A model generated the notes under the pieces. That model made no database searches. It was not told the origin of the DNA and was given only the letters and a program-made list of their open reading frames with translations. Source: Varroa destructor (Eukaryota > Arthropoda > Arachnida > Mesostigmata > Varroidae). From it: a stretch of 64,000 nt of DNA. The stretch lies in assembly GCF_002443255.2 (NCBI RefSeq), contig NW_019211459.1:2236838-2300837 (forward strand), read 5' to 3'. Positions 1-11,200 of this stretch are shown in pieces (within the stretch, counting starts at the first letter, position 1; each line of letters opens with the position of its first letter). The position numbers and the translations under genes are program-made.

Positions 1-662
1 TAGCTCCCGTAACAAGGAACAACAAGCCGGACATTCAAATTGTTATTTCTCCAGATCTGTTGCCTTCTCGGTATTTCGTTACGAAGGACAAGAGCCTGCT
101 AGCGTTTTTATACACGTTCGCACGGTATCGACGTAGGCTCGACACCACCATAGCTACCGATCGCATTACGAGCAGCCCGTCACACTTTACTTTTTTTATG
201 CTCCGTACATTCATCTATCTATCTACGTATTTATCTACCTACCTCCCATTGCTTCTGCCGCCTTCTTGCGCCCCCTCTATCTCCACCCTAGCCAGGTTCC
301 TTAATGCCGTATGCTTCCACTTGTCTGAAGCGGCCTTCTTACGCTCCGCTGGTGGAAAGAATCCGGCTTGTTTTAATTCTTCGTTTAGCTTGGTTTCGTC
401 CAGCCGCCTCCTAGCCGCTGCTACAGTCGACCACGCTTTTCATCTCCTAGTACGACAGCACCCCGCAAGCAGCCAGAGCTCGCCCGCTTAGCTTCGGCTC
501 CGTTCGAAATACGCGTCGTTTTACTCAGTTCCTTTGGGATAACATGGAGTTCCCTACTGTCGTTATCGGGAAAGACGTGTGTATACGTAGATGAACAGAC
601 ACGTGTGTGTTCCTTGGCTCTTGGCTAGTGGCAGCAATCGCTTGCTTGGCGGCAGTTGAAGA
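1..662. other. Non-coding tract, pyrimidine-rich on the + strand
   Basis: No gene is supported. The + strand from about 180 to 480 is pyrimidine-rich, with CTAT/CTAC short repeats near 215-245. One frame stays open from 60 to 491, but its product is dominated by residues expected from T- and C-rich DNA, and no splice site or family motif supports it. Confidence 0.5.
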
Positions 663-827
663 TTAAGCCAAACCGTCTTCGGTGTTGCATGGCGTAACAA
701 AAACGCAGCCCTTCCACGACTGCGACAATGTAATTGCCCCGGCAGCAAGACCGGCGACAATAGTATCGAAGATAAAAGCAAAGCATAGCAGTAACGGTGT
801 ATTGTAATTGCTGACGACAGATCCAAT
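663..827 (-). CDS. Candidate terminal exon of an unrecognised small membrane protein
   Basis: On the - strand a frame opens after a CTAG that can serve as an acceptor (AG at 829-828), runs 54 codons and ends at TAA (665-663). It encodes one hydrophobic stretch, LLLCFAFIFDTIVAGLAAGA, followed by a polar tail with two cysteines. Third positions are mixed but richer in G/C than the flanks. No family is recognised and no upstream exon could be joined with confidence. A second short open frame between about 850 and 960 on the same strand might precede it, but no good donor links them. A hydrophobic run can arise by chance from T-rich DNA, so this is only a candidate. Confidence 0.22.
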   Translation of the reverse strand: MGSVVSNYNTPLLLCFAFIFDTIVAGLAAGAITLSQSWKGCVFVTPCNTEDGLA

Positions 828-3399
828 CTAGGCCAATCGCTTAATTATGCTCTATTCGCAATATTGGTGACACAACTATTGCTTGACGGTGCGAGAGCTC
901 AGCTGGATTTAACGTTGTGGTGATGACGATCAATCGGTGCGCGGCTATACACAGTCTCTGAGATCGAAAGTTTTGATGGACTTAGTGTTTTCTTTTTAAC
1001 TTGCAATGACTTCGTTGCGTCGATGTCCGTAAATGACTGTGACATTCGAAAATCATATTGTGCTTACCTACGTCGTTTGTAGAAATATACGTGTTCAGGG
1101 AGAAAAGGGGCATATTGTAGGCGTTACACAATAAAATAGATATTTGTTTATGTCACGTTAACTCTTGGCCGGTCATAGCCTCGGCTGCATAGATCGCTTT
1201 GTAAAATCTAACGAAAAACAGGGCGCGTTATGTTTGATGGTGAAGTTTTCCCGTCTAGCGCTGGTAAGCAGCGATGAAGAAACGTTACACGGGTAGAAAA
1301 TTAAATTAACTAGGTGCAATTGACGCTTAGTGATGAAATAGCTGAAGGGCGGCGATGGCGATGAGTAAATCGTGAATTTATACAATAGAATTACAGAAAA
1401 TCAAGTAAAGTTATAATATTCTAGTTTCAGAACAAGCGAAAGCTTTGGTTACGCTTAAAGCCATACAGATATGAGGGCCTTTTAGAAACAGCGACACTGG
1501 GTTTCACAGTGATTTATGTATTTTTTCCCGCGTGACGCAGCTTAGACGAGTTTCAAACGAATTACATGGGGATGATGCTGTCACGTTGAATTTGGTATAA
1601 CATTGACGAGAAATCCAATTATTCGAGAAACGTATTGTGAGGTCACCTCGTTGGAGATCCTACTGTCCGAGATCGAAGTTCGACGTCGGCGGTACATAAT
1701 ATGAGTTTAAATCCGGTAGCCTATTCCCTTTCAACCTCAATGCGATACAAATCAGATATTTACAACTTAACAATAACTGGCCGTATTATCTTGTAGTTAC
1801 ATTTGAGGCTAACACACGAACAAGGAACAATCTTCAATTCCTCTTCTTCATTGAATGGTACCATATATATATATATGTATCACTAACCGAATCGTATCTC
1901 AAAATATGGCGAAACTATATGAAGCGCTCTTGAATAAGGTGGAGAGATATGTTTATTCGAAATCAGCCTGCTACGGTTATAAGAAAATGATAGTACACGT
2001 AGATATCTGGCCGGTAGTTTGGGACACTGGAATGTCGACTAGGCCCTGGCGGACGGCGAAATAATATTCAATGGTCAGAACGACGCAATACTTTAAAAAA
2101 TAAAGGTTTTTATCGAAAATTAATTTCTCAAGATAAAACAAACACTGGCTTCAAAAACATGTTAATATATCTATTGTTTTTACGATATGATACTTCTATG
2201 AATGCAGTCTTCATTATCGGTGTATAACTGTGAATCTACGTATCGATATATTATATAATTATCACCTCCAGGTAGCTGGGGGTTGCCGTTGCGTCGACTT
2301 GTTATTGACTTATCTATTTACAATTTTATCATTGTTTTGTTACAAATAAACGATATACATGGGTTTACTACCTTCAACATTACGTCGGAGGAGCTAAGAA
2401 ATGACCAGAAATTCATTCGAAGTGATTAGCAGTAACATAAGGGTTATCTTTCAGTTTCCAAATTCCGTTTTATAGCGTCGCGTACTCCGCACCGCGTCAT
2501 GAACGTCAATAGGGCTGAACCAACAAATTTTTGATGACAAATCGCTGCTTTTCAGCTTTCCTCATATGATCATGATTGTCATAACCTGCGTCCACAATCA
2601 GCGTCGTCGTTATCGCGCTTCCTATCAGACATAAGGCCGCTGATTAGATTAGTGCTTTTTATATTACTGTTATATTTGCCCAGCAAGTTAACAACGCTTG
2701 AAAGAAAACGCCAAAGGTGTGCCATGCGAATCAGGCCTGAGCCAGGACCTCTACAAATACCTTTTCTGACCCCCTGGCAGATGCATTTGTATTCCTGTAA
2801 TAGTTTATATAGCAGGCGATAACCCCCTTTATATTAGCGTTTGTTATCTTCGCAAATGAAAAACCATCGGCATGTAACTTATCTCGTTCGAGATAGTCTA
2901 TCTTTAGAAGAAAAAACCATGTAAAGTCTCAGTTTAAATGTTAGCGAAGTAAACCGTAAGGTAATTGTACACCACTACTTCCGTAGGAGGACCTAAAAAA
3001 CATTCAAATTGTGTAGTGTCGACAAATAACAAATGACCTTGTCTTATCGTGTTAGAGTGTGTTCCTACCGGCTGCTTTGGCGCAACGGAGTAAAGGCATC
3101 AGTTTATACGCCTATGAGAAATATAGTACGAGTTCGTACGTGCGTACGGCTGGTGATTGCTAGGTTCATATCCATCTGCTGATCATTAGCGTCGTATTAG
3201 CGGCAGCCGCAATGGAGGTAAAAACCGACAATCCACATCTGAGCAGATGGACAGGGTGAAAAGGAACTAATACGCCGCAAGAGGATATAACGTAAGATGC
3301 ACGCTTGGGCTTTATCAGATCACCAAATGTGAAGTGCAAGGGCAAGCGCAGCAGTAGCAGCAATAGTGTGAAACTGCTAAAAAATACATCGTTGCGAAT
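828..3399. other. AT-rich tract without supported genes
   Basis: Mostly 35-40% GC with a short TA run at about 1864-1877. A possible tiny + strand exon ends at the donor GTAAGC near 1263, but it is too short to call. An - strand frame at 3166-3423 is leucine-rich because of CTG-like triplets and has no splice support. Confidence 0.45.
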
Positions 3400-3737
3400 G
3401 GGGTTTTTTCGACCGGCGAGCACCGTTTCGTGCGCCCTTCGTATTAGCAGCGGCTGATAGGAGAGTTAGTCTGGCGCGGCACCAGCCAACGGCAGCCTCA
3501 TGAACGTAAAAGCAAATTTCGATTCGTCCGGGAGAGGCTTGCTGTAGTTAAAACGAACCTCTAATGACTGGCAATGCACGCCGCCGTCGCTGGAGAAGAC
3601 CCCTCGGAAGATTCCCCCTAGCTACTTCCCAAGTACTACCGCTGCTTAGTATACTGCAGTAGATAAAGCAATGACAACAGTGGTACCATCATCAGAAGCC
3701 GTCAGGCCAGACGCCGTCCTCCCTTGCTTCCCAGGGG

Positions 3738-4124
3738 ATGTTTTGCAGGCGTCGTCAAACACTTTGCCTCTCTTTTACGTCACTTAGTTCTTGCTCTCCG
3801 TCTGTCGCTGCTTTGCGCCTTCGCCCCTTTGTTTCTCTCTCTTCATCTTTCTTAGCTGAAGTTAAAACCTCGTACCCACTTCCAAGCCTATGGCCTCTGC
3901 GAGCCAAGCCGAGCACTACCAGTCGCCACTTTCACAGTTCCAATCGTTGCTGGCCCAATCTTCTTGGGAAACTTTCTACCCTGGCTACCGCTGCTGCCGG
4001 CATCAGTCTGGCTTCTGCCTTTGTTCTTTTGGCCCTGACTACCACCGCGTTGCTGCTGCTGCTTCGTCCTATGTGCAAAAACTCACCAACAGATGGGGAG
4101 CTGGTCGGCTGCTCTACCCAGTGA
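3738..4124 (+). CDS. Candidate single-pass membrane protein ORF
   Basis: A 128-codon frame with an ATG start at 3738 and a TGA stop at 4122-4124. Around residues 78-108 it encodes a long hydrophobic helix (TAAAGISLASAFVLLALTTT and following leucines) followed by a basic residue and a polar tail, the layout of a single-pass membrane protein. The N-terminal third is serine- and arginine-rich and may instead be a non-coding leader, because a strong acceptor-like pyrimidine tract lies inside it (about 3810-3862). In that reading the coding exon begins at about 3863. No homologue is recognised. Other frames over the same bases look equally protein-like, so confidence is low. Confidence 0.2.
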   Translation: MFCRRRQTLCLSFTSLSSCSPSVAALRLRPFVSLSSSFLAEVKTSYPLPSLWPLRAKPSTTSRHFHSSNRCWPNLLGKLSTLATAAAGISLASAFVLLALTTTALLLLLRPMCKNSPTDGELVGCSTQ

Positions 4125-4208
4125 TGGTAGACGGGCGGAGGCCGAACGCCGGGGACATGCAACGGGACCCGTTCGATAAAATTCCTCGAAAGTTCATCAC
4201 CGTTTAGG

Positions 4209-4409
4209 TCCCGTTTTCTGCTTGCTCAACATCTCAAGCGGTCATTTTCTCTGTTGTCGGTCTGTACACTGTGTCGATTCCGCTTTCGTTAGTAAGCGGG
4301 AACGAAGAAGAAAAATCGACGGGAGCGAGTAGCGACGATGCAGTATGTCGGCCAGGGCACAACGAAGGCCAAGCTTGTATCAGAAGCACAGCAAACGCTT
4401 CGTAGGGCA
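4209..4409 (+). CDS. Candidate exon, hydrophobic segment then acidic tail
   Basis: On the + strand a frame is open from just after the TTTAG at 4202-4206 to a TAG at 4407-4409 (66 codons), with no in-frame ATG near its start, so it would have to be an internal or terminal exon. It encodes a hydrophobic stretch (AVIFSVVGLYTVSIPLSLV) followed by GNEEEKSTGASSDDAV. The TTTAG before it could be an acceptor. It overlaps another open frame (4338-4526), and only one of them, at most, is real. Confidence 0.15.
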
Positions 4410-5224
4410 GTAGCAGCAATGATAAAAGCACCAGCAGCGGATCGCCATTCGAAGGACTGTCAGGCGTTTTGGGACTGCGTTCGTTTACTCTCGGATGTTT
4501 TCAGCTGGGCCTGCAGCGAACGCTAGAAAGTTAGGTTTGCAGCATCAACGTTTTATCTGCTAATGTGCATTCGCGCACGCACTGCCAGAAGCTATGGCAA
4601 TCTATCAGAACACTGAACAACTACCCTTTAAGAAATACCGTCTTATTAAAGGTGCTAACATTAATTAGGCGATCTTTGTAGTACTTGATTTCTTATGATG
4701 CACATGTTAACGATAGCGTCTGGCGTGTCTACGAAATATTACATTGGCATGTGTTGATCCCCTCGTAAAATCGATTTCGCTAGCGGTCTAGCATTATTAA
4801 TGACTGAAACGCTTTTATCTTTAAAACATTCGTCAAAGGTGCCCATGGAGATGGTTTATACGAAAACCATCTTTCCGAAAACGCATTCACTTCCTCGGCC
4901 TAAAAAATAGAAACACCCCGATCCTTTCATGAACTTTTTACAAAAAGAAGGACACGATATTTGAAACATTCATGTCAGACCTAATCAGTATTGAATAAGA
5001 CCTTGTACCAACCGCCACGATGGTCGCGAACGAAACTGGTTTTGTTTACCCTCGGAGATTGTGGAATATTATGTATGCATTGTAAAGGCTTTCGAGATCA
5101 AATAGAAAATTACAGTGGATCTTATAATGTGCGATGTTTGCCTCGATCAAAAGGGTCACGGGACAGATATGTGTATACATATAGCGATTACGCTGTCGGT
5201 GTTGCTTGTGCTATTCGTTGCAAG

Positions 5225-5406
5225 GAGAAGCTTTCCTAGAGAACGGCCCCGCTATTGAAAACCTTCAATTGCTCAAGGGTAAAGACCCTACGTCGATTCA
5301 GCATCGCCAAACGATTATGCCCAGGGACGCCGACTCTATACTCCAAAAAGACGTCGGCTTCTACCCTGCGTGCTCTCGTGTCGACGACAATTACCACCAT
5401 TTATAG
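5225..5406 (+). CDS. Candidate terminal exon of an unrecognised gene
   Basis: After a T-rich stretch ending in GCAAG at 5220-5224, a + strand frame runs 59 sense codons to a TAG at 5404-5406. The segment is richer in G+C than its surroundings, has many C- or G-ending codons and encodes a hydrophilic tail that includes PTSIQHRQTIMPRDADSILQ. It has no membrane segment and no motif I recognise. If real it would be the last exon of a + strand gene whose earlier exons lie upstream, perhaps in the GC-rich block at 3400-4540. That link is inference. Confidence 0.25.
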
Positions 5407-7139
5407 AACTGAGAAATAGTTCAACACCGGAACAGAAAATCTGCCGATGCTAGGCGGGAAACGAGGGCGGGCTAGCTAGTGCGAGGGAAAAAAGATCGTC
5501 CCGCACCAATGGCGGTTAGACACATACAGAACAACTGTGAAGGAACATAATTTTGGTCGAAGAGGAACACAAACCTAATTGACTGGAGTGCGAGAGGGGC
5601 GCCTCTAATATTACGCGAGCATCAACGGCACCGAAAGTAGCTGAGCAGTTACAGAGAAAGCAGTACGCGCGATGTCTATGGCTAGGTGTATCGTGACCAC
5701 TACGTATTTTGTTTGATAAAAACGCCAGCGGATCAAGGTTTTTGTGTTTACGTATGTGAAGCGCTTTTAGACACCAGCAAAGAAAAGCACATAGGCGTCG
5801 TGTTTTTTAGATTAAAACGACGCATATTGTATCTACATACGCATCTAAATTTATCTAGAGTCCTGCAAAATCATTTTCTGAACAAGAATGGGTAAGGGAA
5901 TACACTGAAGATGATACCAATGAACACATTGGGACGAAGCTGAAGTAGATGCGGCGAAGGCTAGTGTTAGAAGTTGTGTCGCTAAGAATTAACGGTTGTC
6001 ACCTAAGTCGACTGAGGTTAAAGGAACTGCATTATTATTACTAAATTTGTCACTCCCTCAATATTGAAAACCGGCGACAAATTTTCCCTGGTTTGTACTA
6101 CACCTTATTACTAACGTCACGCTATACGCTCGCCAAGTCTACTCGTTAGTCTATTATATGCCTTCAAACCTTTGAGACTGCCATTATGGGCCTATTCGAA
6201 AAGAATTTGTGTGTTAGTACAACCTTGAATGTTCGAACCCAGCATGTCCCCATCAATCCAGAAACGTATGTGAGCTTCCTATAGACATAAGTATAGTAGC
6301 GATTTATAGAAGTACAAGTTACGGTATGGAAGAGCAGTATCTCTTGGCTAAAAATCTCGTGACGACGTGCACTCAGCTATCCTCTTATCGATAGTGTGCT
6401 TATAACATAGTATTATAGAAATATAATTAGCCTATTCTCTATTATGGTACCCCTGTTTTAAGTGTGTCATTTAGTAAGGTCCGTTTTATATAAATCTTGC
6501 TTATCTCGTGGACTCTCAAATTGGCAAGAAACTTTCTTCTTACCTTGTATATATACAGAGATATCTGATGCTGATTGGACTTTTCTGCCGTGGTGTTGTA
6601 ATCGACATGACTTTCTCTTTGTGAGCGGAAAGGCTCTCTCTGTATAATGCAATACTCGTACTAGACTTAAAGAAGATACACATGCGCATGATTATTGAAC
6701 TGCCTAGAAAACGAGCGAAACAAATATAGCGAGCGGCGCGCAGGGATTTCCTTGACCAAAAGAATGGCCGTCGCACAGCGCAGCGCCTATTTTGTCACTC
6801 GTCGGCTCTTTTCTCTATCTACATGTCTCCCTATGTCGTATGTTTCAATATCGTCATTCCGTATGTTTCTACTTAAGCCGATTGAACATAATCATGTGGT
6901 GCAGTATTACGTGCATGCATACATGAACATGTTCAGGCTCTAGCCGTAGATCGGATTCAATCGGATAATGATGGCCCCCTTGAGCTGCCTTCCTATTTTT
7001 CCGTTCCCGTTCCGTCGTCGACGTCGCTTACGTTGAATACGTAAGCATGCATGCATGTCGTTAAGTAAGGTTCCAACGTTCAGACTATTTGGTCTGTTCG
7101 TCAGAGTTGGCTCGAGATTAAATTAACACACGTGTAATA
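5407..7139. other. Intergenic tract
   Basis: No supported gene. A short + strand frame from an ATG at 6764 (MAVAQRSAYFVTRRLFSLST) and an overlapping - strand frame both look protein-like, but neither has convincing splice sites. Confidence 0.4.
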
Positions 7140-7319
7140 CTATATAATGGTTATTTTCTTTAAAATAACATTATTATTAGAATTAGTTTTCGCACGCTTC
7201 AGTAATGTCCTAAAGCGGCCTGTGATATACATTTGTGCTGACCATAAAAGCAGTACCAGTAGGACGAAACACATCGCGTCGAGTAAAGCGACGCCTATGC
7301 CGACGACCTTGGCAGTGAC
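7140..7319 (-). CDS. Candidate 3' exon of a multi-pass membrane protein
   Basis: This is the last exon of a four-exon - strand model (exons 7667-7728, 7528-7584, 7385-7462, 7140-7319). It encodes 59 residues and ends in TAG at 7142-7140. A strong helix, VVGIGVALLDAMCFVLLVLL, is followed by a cytoplasmic-looking basic tail (RFRTLLKRAKTNSNNN). Codons are mostly C- or G-ending (GTC GTC GGC ATA GGC GTC), unlike the flanking AT-rich DNA. The acceptor is CGAAG at 7324-7320. TCGAG eleven bases upstream is an in-frame alternative. No family is recognised. Confidence 0.45.
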   Translation of the reverse strand, partial: VTAKVVGIGVALLDAMCFVLLVLLLWSAQMYITGRFRTLLKRAKTNSNNNVILKKITII

Positions 7320-7384
7320 CTTCGACTCGACACGAACGTTGTATATTTTGATCGTGCGTCAGTCCGTACCGAAAGTAAGCTTAC

Positions 7385-7462
7385 TAACGCCGCGTAGTAC
7401 GATCCCTTGTTTTTTGTGATGTCGATAATGACGACAATTGTTATCACTAGCATGAACACTGC
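7385..7462 (-). CDS. Candidate internal exon, completes a membrane helix
   Basis: It has 26 codons flanked by AGTCAG and GTAAGC. It encodes AVFMLVITIVVIIDITKNKG and six more residues. Joined in phase 0 to the exon at 7528-7584, it completes a helix of about 19-20 residues, and it joins in phase 0 to the last exon. Both flanking introns are 65 bp. An alternative acceptor, AAACAG at 7482-7477, would break the phase. The same small intron size and phase at each junction is the main support for the model. Confidence 0.42.
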
Positions 7463-7527
7463 CTGACTGTTCGCCCCTGTTTCCGATAAGAAAAAAATAA
7501 GGCTACGAACTATACAGGGAGAATTAC

Positions 7528-7584
7528 CACGATCCCGCCGATGATGTTCAGCGACTGTTGCGTATTACTTGCCGAGTGGCTCAA
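7528..7584 (-). CDS. Candidate internal exon before a membrane helix
   Basis: It has 19 codons (LSHSASNTQQSLNIIGGIV) between a good acceptor, a T-run ending in GCAG at 7588-7585, and the donor GTAATT. It gives the polar segment and the first half of the helix finished by the next exon. The other two frames of this segment contain stops. A downstream GTATAG is an alternative donor that also keeps phase 0. Confidence 0.4.
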
Positions 7585-7666
7585 CTGCAAAAAGCGTGAG
7601 CGCGTCGTAGCGATAGTGATAATGGCGGCTAGCGTCGGCAACAGCGACGTTCTTCTGCTTGCTTAC

Positions 7667-7728
7667 TGTCAATGTCATCGACCAGATCACGGATACCGCC
7701 TCGATGAGAGCGTCACATGTCAGTCCGT
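7667..7728 (-). CDS. Candidate 5'-most visible exon of the membrane protein
   Basis: It has two bases plus 20 codons (GLTCDALIEAVSVIWSMTLT) and ends at the donor GTAAGC. The intron to the next exon is 82 bp and phase 0. The acceptor is uncertain: GCTGAG at 7734-7729 is the last one that avoids an in-frame TGA. An earlier exon with the start codon must exist but was not found in the AT-rich DNA up to about 8050. Confidence 0.33.
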
Positions 7729-8073
7729 CTCAGCCGGTCTAGTGAAGAAAGCTTTTAAGGCATCTATAGACATTCTGCTAGCTTTGTTTTACCTGCGAAA
7801 CGATTCAGTATATGTAGTATTTATTCGAAACGCAGCTGTTGCTAAACGATCTACGATTCCTCTTGATTTATGCTATTACAAAAAGCCCACGCTTTTTTAA
7901 ATCATTCGATTCTGATTTCCAGCTTGAACTGAAATCATAGTAATCCTTCTGCTGTTGAAACGTAGCATTCCTACTGCCATTACAAAAGCTAGGAAGTTCA
8001 ATTTCTATTCTGAACGGACCTTCTTTATTATATCAGATGTACTATTAAATTTTCACATAATAGGAGTATAGTC

Positions 8074-8286
8074 GGGCGCCACTAGGTCAGCCAATGAGAA
8101 GAATCGAACTCGGGCTTTGTTGTGGATAACCAGGTCCACTGAGCGGAGGGACAGCAACGATGCCGGGTGTAAAAAATCATTGGAGAAGAAATTCGCTGTT
8201 AGATGTAGGTGCTGGGTTAGCAAGGAACGCGTACTGTAGGAACAGCCGTTCCTATAGAAATAGATCACTCCTGCTGTGTGGCGCCC
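8074..8286 (-). repeat. Short interspersed element with tRNA-like boxes and inverted ends
   Basis: A 213-bp segment is bounded by a perfect 9-bp inverted repeat, GGGCGCCAC at 8074-8082 and GTGGCGCCC at 8278-8286. On the - strand it contains CCGCTCAGTGG and, about 30 bases later, GAGTTCGATTC, which resemble the A and B boxes of a tRNA promoter. No clean cloverleaf can be folded by eye, so it is more likely a tRNA-derived element or tRNA relic than a functional tRNA gene. I see no clear target-site duplication. Confidence 0.35.
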
Positions 8287-11200
8287 AGAGGAGAAGGTTT
8301 GCTCTAGCCGTCTGCTAATATGACAGGCCGGTCCGGTTCGGTGACATCTGCTGGTGTAGGCCTAGCTTCGAACCCAACGCTGCGCGCTGCCGCATAATGC
8401 CATACTGTATTGTTTAGATGTTTCGACCTTGACCATTCTGCCTGTGACTGCTCACACTGCGGCGTCTTCTACTGCGGTTGTTGCTCTTGCAGCAATAGCA
8501 GCGCTTGTACGAATAAATAGAGTTTTGAAAAAAAACATCCGCATGCAATCACTTTCACCCTTAGCCATCTATATCAACGACTGTTTACGCATGTCAAGCA
8601 CAAATATCTGTTATCTCGGGGCGTCGAAAGTAAGCACAACACAAGGAATTGGATAGAAACATTTTTATTTTCGCAAACTTACCTAATGATCCTCAACATA
8701 GACTAACACGTAGGATCGTTAGATTCAAAAAATGTTAAACATTTTCTTGAGCTATCTATCAATATCATGGACACCGAAGCTTCTTGCCTTCTGAAAACCA
8801 AGGCAGCTCATAGGACAAACAATTCTGCCGTGTGCACAGACGAATGTGAGACTAAGGTTGATGATGACGATGATCCCAGGTAACAACTGTTACACGGCGG
8901 TACACGTCCAGGATGCCTCGGGGCGACGACAGTAACGCCGACGGCAACATGAATTGATCAGTCTATTGATCAACTCAAAGGGGTCAGCTTAGGCAAAAAC
9001 AACGCATTTAGTCCAAAAAGAGCTAGCCAGGTCGATACCAAGCAAGAACAACATTTACTACAGAATGTTTAAGTACCTTTTCGTCGTGTTACACCTTCGT
9101 TTCTAATAGACGAATCTCAGTAAAACCTTCAACAAGCACGTATCCACTATAATTACTATTATACGTTCAGTGTATTTCTGGGAAAGTGCTGTTTAATGAT
9201 TAAAGCAGAACTTTAATATGGGCAAAGTAGACACTATTTTGCCTACGGTGACGTCAGTTAATGTAAAGCCCCTATGGCTATCGTGTTGAATCTAGTGAAC
9301 AACAAATCGATTCCTTCCCACTTGACTTTGAAGAATTCATTTTAATGCTACGTAAAAGCCAATGAGCGAATAAGCAAGCGTGTTATAATTCTCTACTTAC
9401 TTGCGGCCATGAATGTGACGAGTGCGTGGACATGAAGTGCGGCAAAATTTCATACTGCTCCAAATCAATGAGGTCAGCAGCATCGTCGCCTCAGTATGAT
9501 GCAATTGACAGTGTTCGTGCTTGTCGCTGAAGTACCGTTCGGCGCTCTGTTGTGTAACAGACTTGATCCTCCTTTCGCATAGCTATCCGGGAATAACAAA
9601 GACGCTTGTACACCTTCAGAAACAGTTCTCGCCCGCGATACTTGAACAAGCCGAGGCCTAATGTTGTACATCCAATGCTGATCCAAGCACTAAACGAACA
9701 ATTTCAAGCAAACGATGTTGGTGGCGTGCTTCCTTCTTGCTTTGATGGGTCAGCGTCATCGGGAATGAAATGATGAATCGAGTGAAGATGGGCTTGTCGT
9801 CTCTCAGCCTGAAGCTGTTATCAGCCCCCCTTGTAACTTGTTCGGCGTGGCGGAGGTAATGATTCGTAAATCTACCACTAGATAATACTGCTAACATACT
9901 GGTCAGCGCGAAATGTAACCGTTTCATTTTATGCTGCCTTGTGTTTAGTCCTGCAGCACAACGCATCCAAGAAAGCTTTTCAAAAGTCATGTATGGAATT
10001 GTGTTTTGAAAAAAGCGATCAAAATAGTCGATAGTTGCCAAACTGTCAATGATCGACCATCTGTTATTCAGCGGTCACGAAAGCAAAGTACCTATACGTG
10101 TGGCCTTGTGCTAATGTTTATATATTAAACAAATTTAGAAACGGCTTCTAATAGTGTCGAATTGTTATTAAAGCAGTACTATAAGTTCATTGTTGAAAAG
10201 GACTCGTTTAGCTGAATTTTTCTATCGTATCATTATGATACGTTTTTATTTCGTACGAAATTTCCAAGCTGGATCAAGCTTTTATCGATGTATTGAACGT
10301 TTCTGACGTAACAAATAGAGTTGGGATTCGGCGACGCAGGGGGCATGCTTCGAAGACCATATGTTTTATTGCATTCACATCGTGGTAGTTTCTTTCTAGG
10401 AAATAAAGAAAGTCAGAAGCTTACCAAAATATAGCACAGTAGTTTTTTTCTTTGCAAAAAAAATTTTCTACATATACTAGCTTTTACGATAAATGGACAG
10501 CGTGTTAGGCACAATTTGTGATAAAAGAAAATTACGACATTCGGAAGCATCAATCTCCGGCGCCATTTTCTGCTCCGGCACATCATGGGTTATATTGGCT
10601 CTAATCAGTGCTGGCATCAACAGAAACAGATACACTTGCTCCGAATTCTGCTCAGTGTATGATTCTAAACGATAAAGTAAATTACGTTGACGAAGAAAGT
10701 CAGTTGTTTCTTAATAGATTTGATCTAGAAATTGGTAGCCTAGCATCCCTTGATTTGTTTCAGGGTCGTTCGACTTCATGGCCAGCTGCGTTTTTCTGAG
10801 ATTTGCTAGTCGATCATTATAATACAAAACGACGAAGGCCATACATCAGACACGCTTGTGAAGCCCATACAGCATTATTCAGTCATTAGGATAATGTGTG
10901 AAGCTGAAATACGCCATATGTAGTAAATGTAACTTTTATGCAATTGTTGTTTGGAAGTAAAGCAAAAACAAATCACCTAAGGCAAAGCTACAAGGGGCGG
11001 ACAATTGGGCGAACCGTAAAATTTAGTGCTACATATCACACATTAGAGGCCAGCAGTTCTTTGTAGTAGTTCGATTCTGAAGATAGATTGACTAAGCTGA
11101 AGATCAGCAGCGGCAGAATGTTTTTCCCCACGCGAAGACATTCTGCGTTCAATATGACATCATCGAAAGTTGACAGCCAATATTTGCCAAGCCTAACGCG

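Larger units (their letters stand above)
3400..4540. other. GC-rich block with competing open frames on both strands
   Basis: This 1.1-kb stretch is clearly richer in G+C and CpG than its neighbours, as first exons and promoters often are in this kind of genome. Open frames include + 3671-3787 (starts MTTVVPSSEAV), + 3738-4124, + 4209-4409 and + 4338-4526, while the - strand offers further open frames across the same bases. A long pyrimidine tract at about 3810-3860 ending in TTAG makes a good + strand acceptor. I cannot decide which strand or frame is used. The block is more likely a promoter plus first exon than several separate genes. Confidence 0.4.

Noticed and set aside
3166..3423. 85-codon leucine-rich - strand frame resembling a signal peptide
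   Set aside because: The leucine run comes from CTG-like triplets (CAGCAGTAGCAGCAATAG on the + strand), and the other frames look as protein-like.
9658..10041. 127-codon - strand frame
   Set aside because: No motif or splice support. The + strand of the same region gives equally protein-like short frames, including MLIQALNEQFQANDVGG, so the signal is compositional.
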